This document shows positions 7,756 through 16,470 of a stretch of 64,000 bases of DNA, piece by piece; within the stretch, counting starts at the first letter, position 1; every line of letters begins with the position of its first letter. The position numbers and the translations under genes were made by a program. A model generated the notes under the pieces. That model was not told the DNA's origin, ran no database searches, and worked only from the letters and a program-made list of their open reading frames with translations. This DNA is from Roseivivax lentus. Lineage in GTDB: Bacteria; Pseudomonadota; Alphaproteobacteria; Rhodobacterales; Rhodobacteraceae. The DNA lies in NCBI RefSeq assembly GCF_900156805.1, contig NZ_FTOQ01000014.1, positions 21,475 through 85,474 on the forward strand, in the 5' to 3' direction.

Positions 7756-8825
7756 CTCCGGTGCCCCGCCGCGACCCGGTCGAGGATGTCGCCCACCCGC
7801 GCCGCCGCATCGGCCCATGTGGGCAGGTCCTGCGCGGCCAGCCGCGCGGCCCGCGATTTCGCCGCGTGGGCCTGCGGGTCCTGCAAGAGCGCGCGCAACG
7901 CCTCGGCGAAGGCCGCGGGATCGTCGGGGGCGACCAGCGTTCCGGCGGCCTCGGGCACCGTCCCGGGCACCGCACCGGCGGTCGTCGAGACGATGGGCAG
8001 ACCGCGCAGCAGCGCTTCGTCGAAGACTATGCCGTAGCCTTCGTAGCGCGTCGCCAGCGCGAAAAGATGGGCCTGCGCGTAAAGCGCGTTCAGTTCGGCC
8101 TGACCGACCCGCCCGGCAAGGCGCAGGCGGTCCACCAAACCGGCCTCGGCGATCTGCCGGGTCAGCGCGGCGTCATGGCCGGGCTCCCAGGGGCTCCCGA
8201 CGATGACCGCCCGCCACGGCATATCCGCGATCTGCGCCAGCGCGGCGATCAGCACGTCATGCCCCTTGCGCGGATGCAGAAGACCCACCGACAGGATCAG
8301 CGGCGGACCGGGCGGCGGCGCGTCGGGCCGGTCGGGCGGCAGCTCCGGTCGCCCGGGCCGGATCACCGAGATCCGGTCGGAGTTCACGGCATAATCCGAC
8401 ACCAGAACCTCGCCGATATGGGCGCTTGGCACGAGGACATGCGCCGCGCGGGTCAGGTTTTCCCGTTCCAGCGCCTGCAGCCGCCGGGCTTCGGCTTCGG
8501 GAAGGCCGCTTTCATGCGCGAGCGGGTGATGCACCAGCGCAATAATCGGCGCCGCGACCCGGTCCAGCGCCGCGGTCTCGAGCGCGCCGAAGGCCAGCCC
8601 GTCCACGATGACCACGCGCTCCGACGGGACCTCCGACAGACGACAGAGCGCCTCGGCCATGTCCGCAGGGCCGGGAAACGGAAAACCCTCCGGCAGGGCG
8701 ACATGGGTCACGTCCCGACCACCGGCGCGCAGGGCCTCCAGCAGAGAGCGGTCGTAATGATAGCCGCCGGTCGGAGAAGACAGGTCCCCCGGAACGGCAA
8801 ACGCGGCGTCGTGAGCGGGACACAT
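7752..8825 (-). CDS. GT4-family glycosyltransferase
   Basis: The 357-residue protein has the two-domain GT-B layout. An N-terminal acceptor domain carries a Gly-rich SSPTGGYHYD and a middle VHHPLAHESGLP. The C-terminal donor domain has ILSVGLLHPRKGHD (near residue 190) and FALATRYEGYGIVFDEAL, the E-x7-E motif of the family. It transfers a sugar from a nucleotide-sugar donor to an unknown acceptor at the cytoplasmic face. It overlaps the phosphatase gene by four bases. Because the adjacent operon encodes pterin-like enzymes, a pterin glycoside is an appealing acceptor, but a lipid or polysaccharide is just as possible. Confidence 0.85.
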   Translation of the reverse strand: MCPAHDAAFAVPGDLSSPTGGYHYDRSLLEALRAGGRDVTHVALPEGFPFPGPADMAEALCRLSEVPSERVVIVDGLAFGALETAALDRVAAPIIALVHHPLAHESGLPEAEARRLQALERENLTRAAHVLVPSAHIGEVLVSDYAVNSDRISVIRPGRPELPPDRPDAPPPGPPLILSVGLLHPRKGHDVLIAALAQIADMPWRAVIVGSPWEPGHDAALTRQIAEAGLVDRLRLAGRVGQAELNALYAQAHLFALATRYEGYGIVFDEALLRGLPIVSTTAGAVPGTVPEAAGTLVAPDDPAAFAEALRALLQDPQAHAAKSRAARLAAQDLPTWADAAARVGDILDRVAAGHRR

Positions 8826-9093
8826 TCTGAGACCTCCACCTGCTGGCCTTCAGGTTAGGGCACGGACGGGGCAAGACAATCGGGGCGCACCGACGATCTT
8901 GCCGCGATGTCCGTGGCTTGATTGAGGGCGCACGCCATTTCGTGCAGCGCGCGTCTTGCGGAAGTGCGTCGCGCAGGATCATGCTCCGGTTCGGTTTTCC
9001 GCGTGACCGGGCAGGACTTCGCCCCATCTCGGCAGGAACACGTCACCGTCACCGGGCCATCGCCGGCCTGTTTCTCAACCGAGGACGCCAATC
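8826..9093. other. Intergenic region, no gene seen
   Basis: These 268 bases separate the glycosyltransferase (minus) from the spermidine-synthase-like gene (plus) and hold two divergent promoters. No reading frame with domain character, tRNA-like fold or convincing operator repeat was seen. Confidence 0.4.
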
Positions 9094-10584
9094 ATGCGCT
9101 TTGGGACCTTGATCACCCTGATCCTCGTTCTGTCGGTCGTCGGTCTCACCTATGAGATCGCCGCGGGCCGGGTGCTTGCCCCGTTTTTCGGAACCTCGCT
9201 TGTGACCTGGACCGCGGTCATTGCGACGGTGCTGGCGGGGTTCTCGCTGGGCAATGCCCTGGGCGGGCTCGTCGCCGAACGCCCGCCCGACGCCGCCGCC
9301 GCCGCTGTGCGCCGGGCGCTGGTTGCGACGGCGGCGCTGATGGCGCTGTCGCCGGTCGTGCTGGCGCTGCTCTACGGGATGGGTGCGCGCGGCACGTCCG
9401 GCATGATGTTCACGGTCTTCGTCGCCTTCTTTCCCGCCTCGGTGCTCATCAGCTTCCCGTCGCCCTTCCTGGCCAAGCTCGCCGTGGAGGCCCGCCCGGG
9501 GCGCGAGGGATCCTCGTTGGGCCTGATCCTTGCGGCCGGCTCGCTCGGCGCCATTGCGGGGGCGATCATCGCGGGCTTCGTCGCGCTGCCGCTGATCGGC
9601 TCGGCTGCCACCTTCTCGGCCTGCGGCGCCGCGGCTTTGGCCTGCGTGCTCTTCGTGCGCGGGGCGCCGCCCGACGCGGACCCGTCGCGCGGGCGCACCG
9701 CGGGCTCGACCACGCTGCTTTCGGTCTGGCCCGCGGGCCTCGCGATCCTTCTGAGCATGGCCAACGGGGCGGTCTGCCAATACGAGTCGGGCCTCTCCTG
9801 CATCGACGTTCTGCGGCACGGCAACACGATCCAGCTGCAATCGGATCGCACGCCGCAAGCCGCCGAACGCACGCTGCGGTCGGACGAGGCGGCGGGCACG
9901 CCGCCCGAACTGGTGCTGCCTTACACGCAATGGCTCTGGGCGCGGATGGACCGCGACCTCGGACCGGCGCCCGCGGTGCTGTTCATCGGCGGCGGCGGCT
10001 ACACCCTGCCGACCCGTCTTCTCGCCGAGCGGCCCGAGGCTCGCGCCATCGCGGTCGAAATCGACCCGCTGGTGACCTCTGTGGTGCGCGACACCCTGCC
10101 CCGCGCGGGCGCGATGATCGCGAAGACCGGCTTCGTCGCGGACAGCGAAGCCCTCGACGACACGGACGGCGGGCGGCTGGGCATCGTCCACGCCGATGGG
10201 CGGGTCTATATCAACGAGGCCGAACGCCGCTTCGACGCCGCCGTCATCGACGCGTTCTCGTCGGGATCGGTGCCCGCGCATCTGGCGACGCTGGAGACCT
10301 ATGAACGCCTGCGCGCGGTGGTCGACGGGCCGGTCTACGTGAACCTGATCGACAGGCCGGACGGGCGGTTGGCGCGCGGGGTGCATGCGATCCTGCGCGG
10401 GCTCTACTCCCATGTGGAGGCGGTGCAGGGCCCGCTCAGCAATCGCGGACGGGCCAATATCGTGCTTGCCGCCGCACAGACGCCGCTGGCCGCGCTCGAC
10501 CGGCTGCCCCGGGGCTATGCGCCGACCGAGATCACGCCCGCGCGGACCTTCACCGATGACCGGGGATGGGTCGGCCACCGCTAG
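9094..10584 (+). CDS. Fused membrane domain / spermidine synthase-like protein
   Basis: The 496-residue product starts with about six hydrophobic helices (residues 1-210: TYEIAAGRVLAPFFGTS, then LGNALGGLVAER). A soluble methyltransferase-fold domain follows, with VLFIGGGGYTLPTRLL, the AVEIDPLV acidic strand end and HADGRVYI. This matches the widespread fused MFS/spermidine synthase-like family. The soluble half resembles polyamine aminopropyltransferases, but the family's reaction is not established. The gene is monocistronic and faces the Gfo/Idh gene tail to tail. The ATG was chosen because the membrane segment starts directly after it. Confidence 0.8.
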   Translation: MRFGTLITLILVLSVVGLTYEIAAGRVLAPFFGTSLVTWTAVIATVLAGFSLGNALGGLVAERPPDAAAAAVRRALVATAALMALSPVVLALLYGMGARGTSGMMFTVFVAFFPASVLISFPSPFLAKLAVEARPGREGSSLGLILAAGSLGAIAGAIIAGFVALPLIGSAATFSACGAAALACVLFVRGAPPDADPSRGRTAGSTTLLSVWPAGLAILLSMANGAVCQYESGLSCIDVLRHGNTIQLQSDRTPQAAERTLRSDEAAGTPPELVLPYTQWLWARMDRDLGPAPAVLFIGGGGYTLPTRLLAERPEARAIAVEIDPLVTSVVRDTLPRAGAMIAKTGFVADSEALDDTDGGRLGIVHADGRVYINEAERRFDAAVIDAFSSGSVPAHLATLETYERLRAVVDGPVYVNLIDRPDGRLARGVHAILRGLYSHVEAVQGPLSNRGRANIVLAAAQTPLAALDRLPRGYAPTEITPARTFTDDRGWVGHR

Positions 10585-10695
10585 GACTTGGGATGCCGTG
10601 TTCCGTGCCGGTTGCTTGGCATTCCAAGCAGCCGGGCCGGTCGGCTCACGCGCGCCCGGCTTTGCAGGCAGGGACAGCGCGGCCTCGGCCCGCCC

Positions 10696-11658
10696 TCAGC
10701 CGGCACCGTGCAGCATCGCCTCCACAAGCTTCTGCACCCGCAGCGCTTCGCGGGGCGATGCGAGGCGGTTGGGCTTGCCCTCGATACAGAGCTTCAACTC
10801 GTCCAATTGCGCCTTGAGGCTGACCGCGCGGGGGTCTTCCGGGCGGGGCCGGGTTTCGACGAAGGCGCCGCCGTCCGAGACGGCATCGATGTAAAATTCC
10901 GTGATCCGGCGGCTTGTCCGCGTGCCCTTGATGGTCAGCTCCTGCCGGTCGGGCAGCGCGCCGCCGACGCTGGCGAGGATCGTCACCGGACGGCCATCGC
11001 CGCTTGTGAGGCGCGCGGCCATATGGGTTTCGCACAGGGCCGGGTCGGACGGGTAAGCGGGCCGGGCCCAGTCCACCGAGAGCGGCCCGAGCAGGCGTTC
11101 GGTGAAGAACAGGAAATGCGAGACGACCTCGCGGGTCATGCCGCCCTCGTCGCGAAAGCGCAGCCAATCCGCCGCCTGCTGCCAGGCGCGCGGCCAGGCA
11201 CCGTAGGTCAGGATGATCTCCGCCCCGACCAGATCGCCCATCGCGCCCGACTGCGCCGCCGCCGAGACATCCGCCAGCGCGTCGCCGGAGGCCTGCACGA
11301 AATTGACCGCCGCCGGAACGCCCTGTTCCTCGAGCCGCGCGACGAGAGCCGCGCTGGCCTCGAGATCGACGCCAAGCGGCTTTTCGAGAAAGACCGCCTT
11401 GCCCGCCTCCGCCGCGGCCAGCGCATAGGCCTTGCGCGGCACCGGCGGACAGGCGAGGTAGACCAACTCCGCCGCCGCCATCGCCGCTTCGGGCGTTTCG
11501 GTCACGACCGCGTCCGGGACCAGCGCCTGCGCCGCCGCGCAGGCCACGGGATCGGGATCCCAAAGCGTGACCGGCGCGAAGCCGTCATGCCGGGCCATAT
11601 GCGCCAGCATGCGCCGGCCCATGATCCCCAGCCCGATGAGTGCAGTCCTTGTCGTCAT
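10696..11658 (-). CDS. Gfo/Idh/MocA family oxidoreductase
   Basis: A 320-residue NAD(P)-dependent oxidoreductase. The N-terminal Rossmann motif is ALIGLGIMGRRMLAHMA, and EKPLGVDLEAS (near residue 95) is the characteristic E-K-P of the family. A beta-sheet substrate domain fills the second half. Such enzymes oxidise sugars, inositols or amino acid derivatives. It lies 18 bases after the acetamidase/formamidase gene and is the last of the iclR-fmdA-gfo transcript. This ties it to the amide/peptide utilisation locus rather than to sugar catabolism, though no substrate can be named. Confidence 0.8.
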   Translation of the reverse strand: MTTRTALIGLGIMGRRMLAHMARHDGFAPVTLWDPDPVACAAAQALVPDAVVTETPEAAMAAAELVYLACPPVPRKAYALAAAEAGKAVFLEKPLGVDLEASAALVARLEEQGVPAAVNFVQASGDALADVSAAAQSGAMGDLVGAEIILTYGAWPRAWQQAADWLRFRDEGGMTREVVSHFLFFTERLLGPLSVDWARPAYPSDPALCETHMAARLTSGDGRPVTILASVGGALPDRQELTIKGTRTSRRITEFYIDAVSDGGAFVETRPRPEDPRAVSLKAQLDELKLCIEGKPNRLASPREALRVQKLVEAMLHGAG

Positions 11659-11676
11659 CCGTCCCGTCCTTGTCCT

Positions 11677-12618
11677 TCACTGCTCCAGCAGCGTTTTGTC
11701 GAGCACCATGTGCACGCCCTTGTTGCCGTTGACGCATTGCGTGATCCGCAGATCCGCGGCGAGCGAGCAGAGCATGTAGGCATCCGCCGGGCTCAGCCCG
11801 CGCCGCTCGGTGATCCAGGCGATCATGTCGCGCACGGCGCGCTCGGCGCAGCGGTCGAGGCTTTCGTGCAGCCCCATCGTGATCAGCTGATCGGGGGTCT
11901 CGGCGCGCGGCGCGGGAAGCGTCACGTCGCTCAGGGCGGTCAGCCGGAACGTGCCGGTCAGCGCGGTTTCGATGGCGGTCACGCAGACCTCGCCGTCGCC
12001 CTGCGCGGCGTGCCCGTCTCCGGCCGAGAACAGCGCGCCCTCAGCGAAGATCGGAAGGTAGAGCGTGGCACCGGGACCGAGCATCTTGTTGTCGAGATTG
12101 CCGCCATGGGCGCGCGGTTGGGTCGTCGAGATTCGCCCCCATCCCGGCGGCGGTGCCACGCCCATGACCCCGAAGAACGGGGCCAGTGGGAGCGTCAGCC
12201 CCCAAGAGAGGCGCGCGGTCATCGCATCGGTGTCGAGCGGGATGATGGTCGTGCGGCCGGTGTCGAAATCCTCGGGCAAGGCGCCGGAAAGCGGGCGGAT
12301 GATGTTCCAGCCCCAATCCTGCCGCAGCGCCACATCGAGGATATCGACCTGCAGGACCATGCCGGGCCGCGCCCCGCTTATGGCCACGGGGCCGGTCAGG
12401 ATATGGCCCGGAAGCATTCGTTCGGCCCGCGCGTGGATATCGTGGATTTCGCCCGGAACGTGGAAGCCCGCATCGGGCGGCGGCAGGTGCGCCTCGCCGC
12501 CCGAGACGGTCTCGATGGTCACGGTCTCGCCGCTCTCGATCTCGAGGACCGGCGGCAGGGCGGCATCGAAATAGCCCCAGGCACAGGTCTCGAGGCTGGC
12601 GGCGAGGTGATGGCGCAT
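11677..12618 (-). CDS. Acetamidase/formamidase family protein
   Basis: A 313-residue member of the FmdA/AmdA family, zinc-dependent amidases that release ammonia from formamide, acetamide or related small amides. Seen are PGEIHDIHARAERMLPGH, then DILDVALRQDWGWN, the acidic-His stretch FSAGDGHAAQGDGEV and the late Gly-rich AYMLCSLAADLRITQ. The ATG at 12618 lies 22 bases past the iclR stop. The reading frame extends further upstream only through the iclR gene in another frame. Its position with IclR and the divergent peptide importer suggests it releases ammonia from an amide derived from the imported compound. Confidence 0.8.
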   Translation of the reverse strand: MRHHLAASLETCAWGYFDAALPPVLEIESGETVTIETVSGGEAHLPPPDAGFHVPGEIHDIHARAERMLPGHILTGPVAISGARPGMVLQVDILDVALRQDWGWNIIRPLSGALPEDFDTGRTTIIPLDTDAMTARLSWGLTLPLAPFFGVMGVAPPPGWGRISTTQPRAHGGNLDNKMLGPGATLYLPIFAEGALFSAGDGHAAQGDGEVCVTAIETALTGTFRLTALSDVTLPAPRAETPDQLITMGLHESLDRCAERAVRDMIAWITERRGLSPADAYMLCSLAADLRITQCVNGNKGVHMVLDKTLLEQ

Positions 12619-12640
12619 GGCAGCGGGCCCTTCCGGATCG

Positions 12641-13453
12641 TCACAGGCTTTCGGTGATGGCATTGGCGGCCTCGATCGCGAGCGGCGCGATCTTGGCGAC
12701 GAAGGTTTCGCGGGACCACTCGGCCAGCGATCCCGCGACGTGGATCGCCCCCAGCGGCTCGCCGGGCGCGCGGGCGATGGCGACACCGATGGCGATTTCG
12801 CCCTGGATGAATTCGTCGGTGACGACCGCGAAGCCATCCGCACGCGCATCCGCGACGCGCGCCATGATCGCGTCGCCATCGGTCAGCGTCTGGCCGGTAT
12901 AGGCGGTCAGCGGCGCCTGTTCGAGGATCTGCGCGACCCGCGCGTCCGGCAGGGCCGAGAGCACCGCACGCCCGCCCGCCGTGCAGAAAAGCGGCACGCT
13001 GTGGCCGACCAAGGTGGCGAAGAAGGTCTCGCGCTTGCTCTGCATCCGCAGCGCGTAGATGAGGCGCGCCTCGTCGAAGAGGCTCAGATCGACCCGCTCG
13101 CGCACCGTCTTGCGCAGCTCCAGCAGCACCGGCGTCGCCTTCTGCACCACCGGATCGAGCCGCAGGACATCGAGCGTCCGGTCCAGAAGCCGCACGCCCG
13201 GCAGGTAGCCGCGGTCGTTCGGGCCGCGCCGGAGATATCCCAGCACCATGAGCGTATGCGTGATGCGCTGCGCCGCCGACCGGTCCATCCCGGCACGGCT
13301 CGCGATCTCGCTCAGCGAAAGCGGCCCGCTGGCGTGGTTGAAGGCGGAGAGCACATGCATCGCCCGGGCGGCGGCGCGCACGAAAAGCGGGTCGCCTTCC
13401 TCTGCCTGATTATTGGGCGGGGAAATCGGGTCGGCTCGAAAAACCTCGCGCAT
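12641..13453 (-). CDS. IclR-family transcriptional regulator
   Basis: The 270-residue protein has an N-terminal winged helix-turn-helix (residues 25-85, with LSLSEIASRAGMDRSAAQR as the recognition region). A C-terminal IclR effector domain follows, with GRAVLSALPDA and AIAIGVAIARAPGEPLGAIHVAGS. IclR proteins bind small organic effectors and repress or activate adjacent catabolic genes. It heads the minus-strand genes and faces the divergent peptide-transporter operon across 383 bases that contain a cluster of inverted half-sites. It is therefore the probable regulator of both directions. Confidence 0.9.
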   Translation of the reverse strand: MREVFRADPISPPNNQAEEGDPLFVRAAARAMHVLSAFNHASGPLSLSEIASRAGMDRSAAQRITHTLMVLGYLRRGPNDRGYLPGVRLLDRTLDVLRLDPVVQKATPVLLELRKTVRERVDLSLFDEARLIYALRMQSKRETFFATLVGHSVPLFCTAGGRAVLSALPDARVAQILEQAPLTAYTGQTLTDGDAIMARVADARADGFAVVTDEFIQGEIAIGVAIARAPGEPLGAIHVAGSLAEWSRETFVAKIAPLAIEAANAITESL

Positions 13454-13503
13454 CGAAATCCTCGTGGTTGACGTAGCGTCGCAAATCGCGGCACTCTCAT
13501 CTA

Positions 13504-13531
13504 GCGATATAAAAGTATCGCCTGTCGATAC
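13504..13531. promoter_or_regulatory. Probable IclR operator: overlapping inverted half-sites
   Basis: The sequence holds GCGATA (13504-13509), six bases, TATCGC (13516-13521), then CGATAC (13526-13531), which also pairs with GTATCG (13515-13520) across five bases. Three overlapping half-sites thus form two nested palindromes about 50 bases upstream of the iclR start. IclR regulators bind short palindromes in their divergent promoter regions, so this is the best operator candidate. Binding is inferred. Confidence 0.5.
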
Positions 13532-13836
13532 ACAAGGCCGTCAGAGCGATCAATAATGAAAAACCCGCCGCAAGCGACAGAAATCGCTCGGGATTCGGGA
13601 ACGCACCAACAGTCGGGGGAACGCGGGTCTCGCACCCGCCTTTCGCCACGATGATTCGGCTCCCGCAGACGGGGGCGTCATGCCTGCCGCGGGTCCTCGA
13701 AGGCCGGCGCAGGCCAAAGCGGTTTCCGGCGGCGGCCCCGCCGGGAAGCGGCGGGGATCACCCTGCGCAATCCGGCACGGCCCAGACCGTGCCCGGGCAC
13801 GACCAACAGACGCGAAAGGCAAACAGGGAAACGTTC
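13532..13836. other. Leader region of the peptide-transporter operon, no gene seen
   Basis: About 300 bases between the operator-like repeat and the binding-protein ATG. The reading frame upstream of 13837 is open but lacks protein character and precedes a clear signal peptide, so it is treated as untranslated leader. An AGGGAA ribosome-binding site lies at 13824-13829. Confidence 0.4.
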
Positions 13837-15432
13837 ATGAAGACTTTCAGCTCGAATTATCATTGGCTCGCCGCAGGCCTCGTGGCCGGCAGCACGGCCT
13901 TCACCCCCGCGATCGCGCAAGAGGACGAGGTGACCATCACCGCGGTGATGCATTCCGGCCTGCGCGTGCTGGACCCGGTCATCACCACCGCGCATATCAC
14001 CCGCAACCACGGCTACATGATCTATGACGTGCTGACCGCGGTGGACGAGAATTTCACCCCGCAGCCGCAGATGGCCGATTGGGAGATCTCCGACGACGGC
14101 CTCGTCTACACCTTCACCCTGCGCGACGGTCTGCTGTTCCATGACGGCGCGCCGGTGACCGGTGAGGATGTCGTGGCCTCGCTGACGCGCTGGGGCGACC
14201 GGGATTCCGGCGGCCAGTTGATCTTCGACGTGACCGAGAGCCTTGAGGCCCCGGACGAGAAGACCATCGTCTGGACCCTGACGGAGCCCTTCGCGCCGCT
14301 GATGGACGTGATCTCCAAGCAATCGGCGGTGCCGCCCTTCATCATGCCCGCGCGCGTCGCCGCGACGCCGCCCTCGGAGACGATCACCGAATACGTGGGC
14401 TCCGGTCCCTTCACCTTCAACGAGGACGAATACGAACCGGGCGTGTCGGTCACCTACGAGAAGTTCGACGATTACGTCCCCCGCGACGGCGAGGTGTCGT
14501 GGATGGCCGGGCCGAAGGAGGTCAAGGTCGACCGCGTCGTCTGGACCACGATGCCCGACAACCTGACCGCCATCAACGCGCTGGTCGCCGGCGAGATCGA
14601 CTATATCGAACAGCTCTCCATCGACCTGCTGCCGATCCTCGAGGCGGCGCCGAACGTGGTTGTCGAGATGCGCGACCCGCTGGGATACGTCACCATCGGC
14701 CGCCCGAACCACCTGCATCCGCCCTTCGACAACAAGCTCGTGCGGCAGGCGGCCATGGATGCGCTGAGCCAGGAGAACATGCTGGCGACGATGCAGGGCA
14801 ACCCGGATTACTACAATGTCTGCGGCGCCATCTTCGGCTGCGCGACCCCGCTCGGCGACGAGACGGGCTCCGAGCCGGTCACCGGCGGTGCCGATATCGA
14901 GGCGGCGAAGGCCAAGCTCGAAGAGGCGGGTTATGACGGCACGCCCATCGTGCTGATGGCGCCGACGGACGTGGTCAGCCTGATGAACCAGCCGGTCGTG
15001 GCAGCCCAGGCCCTGCGCGAGGCGGGCTTCGAAGTCGACATGCAGTCGATGGACTGGCAATCCGTGGTGCAGCGCCGTGCGCAGCAGAACACCATCGAGG
15101 ATGGCGGCTGGAACATGTTCTTCACCAACTGGATGGTGCCGGAAGTCTCCGATCCGCTGATCAACGTGATGGTCAACGGGCGCGGCGACGACGCCTGGTT
15201 CGGCTGGCCCGACGATCCCGAAATCGAGGAAATGCGCGCGGCCTTCGTGAAGGCCACCACCCCCGAGGAGCAGAAGGCCATCGCCGTCGATATCCAGGCG
15301 CATGTCATGGATAACGTGAACTACATCATGATGGGCGAGTACCTGATCCCGCAGGCGCGCAGCACCGCGCTCGAGGGCATGATCCCGTCGCCGGTTCCGG
15401 TGTTCTGGAACATGGAAAAGACCTCCGAGTGA
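13837..15432 (+). CDS. ABC transporter substrate-binding protein, DppA/OppA-type (family 5)
   Basis: The 531-residue periplasmic protein begins with a signal peptide (residues 1-27, cleavage likely after AIAQ). The family-5 extracellular solute-binding domain follows: YDVLTAVDENFTPQPQMADW, the LVYTFTLRDGLLFHDG motif typical of peptide/nickel/opine binders, and GSGPFTF. It delivers peptides or similar ligands to the permeases encoded next. The start was set at the ATG preceding the signal peptide, with AGGGAA eight bases upstream. It is the first gene of an operon with dppBC-like permeases, a double ATPase, two M20 peptidases and a gamma-glutamyltransferase, so gamma-glutamyl or N-acyl peptides are likely ligands. 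Confidence 0.9.
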   Translation: MKTFSSNYHWLAAGLVAGSTAFTPAIAQEDEVTITAVMHSGLRVLDPVITTAHITRNHGYMIYDVLTAVDENFTPQPQMADWEISDDGLVYTFTLRDGLLFHDGAPVTGEDVVASLTRWGDRDSGGQLIFDVTESLEAPDEKTIVWTLTEPFAPLMDVISKQSAVPPFIMPARVAATPPSETITEYVGSGPFTFNEDEYEPGVSVTYEKFDDYVPRDGEVSWMAGPKEVKVDRVVWTTMPDNLTAINALVAGEIDYIEQLSIDLLPILEAAPNVVVEMRDPLGYVTIGRPNHLHPPFDNKLVRQAAMDALSQENMLATMQGNPDYYNVCGAIFGCATPLGDETGSEPVTGGADIEAAKAKLEEAGYDGTPIVLMAPTDVVSLMNQPVVAAQALREAGFEVDMQSMDWQSVVQRRAQQNTIEDGGWNMFFTNWMVPEVSDPLINVMVNGRGDDAWFGWPDDPEIEEMRAAFVKATTPEEQKAIAVDIQAHVMDNVNYIMMGEYLIPQARSTALEGMIPSPVPVFWNMEKTSE

Positions 15433-15440
15433 GGTCTGCC

Positions 15441-15467
15441 GGGGCGCGCGCGGACGATGCGCGCCCC
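15441..15467 (+). terminator. Intercistronic hairpin after the binding-protein gene
   Basis: A nine-base perfect stem (GGGGCGCGC at 15441-15449, GCGCGCCCC at 15459-15467) follows the stop by eight bases. There is no T-run, so it probably stabilises the binding-protein mRNA or reduces read-through rather than ending transcription outright. Confidence 0.5.
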
Positions 15468-15528
15468 ACCCCTTCCGCCGCCGACCGGGTGCCCGCCCCC
15501 GGCGCACCGACCGAACGGAGATCCATAC

Positions 15529-16470
15529 ATGCTGGGCTATATCCTCAAACGGGTGCTGGCCACGATCCCGGTCATGGCGATCGTCGCCATCTTCGTTTTC
15601 CTGCTGCTGCGGCTGACGCCCGGCGATCCAGCGGCGATCCTCGCGGGCGACGCGGCCACTCCGGACCAGCTCGAACGCATCCGCGACAGGCTGGGTCTGA
15701 ACGACCCGCTCTATATCCAGTTCTTCACTTGGGTCGGGCAGCTCCTGCAGGGCGATCTGGGCACGTCGCTGATTTCCAACACCTCGGTCTCGTCGATGAT
15801 CGGCAACCGCATCGGTCCCACCATCAACATCGCGCTGATGACGATCCTGATCTCGGTCGCGCTGGCCGTGCCGATGGGCGTCATCGCGGCCTGGCGGCAC
15901 CGCACCTGGGTCGATTTCCTGGTGATGTCCTTCTCGGTGCTGGGCTTTTCCGTGCCGGTCTTCGTGATCGGCTACATCCTGATCCAGATTTTCGCGATCG
16001 AGCTGCGCTGGGTTCCGGTGCAGGGCTACGTCTCGCCGGGCGAGGATTTCGGCGACTTCTTCGTGCGCGCGATCATGCCGTCGTTGACCCTGGCCACGAT
16101 CTACATCGCGCTCATCGCGCGGATGACCCGCGCCTCGATGCTCGAAGTGCTGGGCGAGGATTACATCCGCACCGCCCGCGCCAAGGGCGTGCGCGAGAAT
16201 GTCGTGCTGTTCCGCCACGCTTTGCGCAATGCCGCCGTGCCGATCCTGACCATCATCGGCACGGGTTTCGCGCTGCTGATCTCGGGCGTGGTGGTCACCG
16301 AGAGCGTGTTCAACATCCCCGGCATCGGCCGGCTGACGGTCGATGCGATCCTCGCGCGCGACTACCCGGTGATCCAGGCGATGATCCTGCTGACGGCGGG
16401 CATCTACGTCGTGGTGAACCTTCTGGTCGATATCTCCTATTCCTTCTTTGATCCGAGGATCCGGTACTGA
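15529..16470 (+). CDS. ABC transporter permease, DppB-type
   Basis: A 313-residue inner-membrane permease with six predicted helices. The N-terminal signature is YILKRVLATIPVM and LRLTPGDPAAILAG. The EAA loop that contacts the ATPase is near residues 205-235 (EDYIRTARAKGVRENVV). DppB-type proteins end in a short FDPRIRY tail, seen here. The ATG at 15529 is preceded by CGGAG. The stop shares one base with the start of the next permease. Confidence 0.9.
   Translation: MLGYILKRVLATIPVMAIVAIFVFLLLRLTPGDPAAILAGDAATPDQLERIRDRLGLNDPLYIQFFTWVGQLLQGDLGTSLISNTSVSSMIGNRIGPTINIALMTILISVALAVPMGVIAAWRHRTWVDFLVMSFSVLGFSVPVFVIGYILIQIFAIELRWVPVQGYVSPGEDFGDFFVRAIMPSLTLATIYIALIARMTRASMLEVLGEDYIRTARAKGVRENVVLFRHALRNAAVPILTIIGTGFALLISGVVVTESVFNIPGIGRLTVDAILARDYPVIQAMILLTAGIYVVVNLLVDISYSFFDPRIRY

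Noticed and set aside
10588..12657. A 689-codon plus-strand frame
   Set aside because: It lies opposite the Gfo/Idh and amidase genes, which have clear motifs and ribosome-binding spacing. The composition is Arg/Gly/His-rich, typical of antisense frames.
13678..16218. An 846-codon open frame on the minus strand
   Set aside because: It runs antisense to the peptide-binding-protein and permease genes, is full of His/Arg/Asp runs, and has no domain. It is a high-GC codon shadow.
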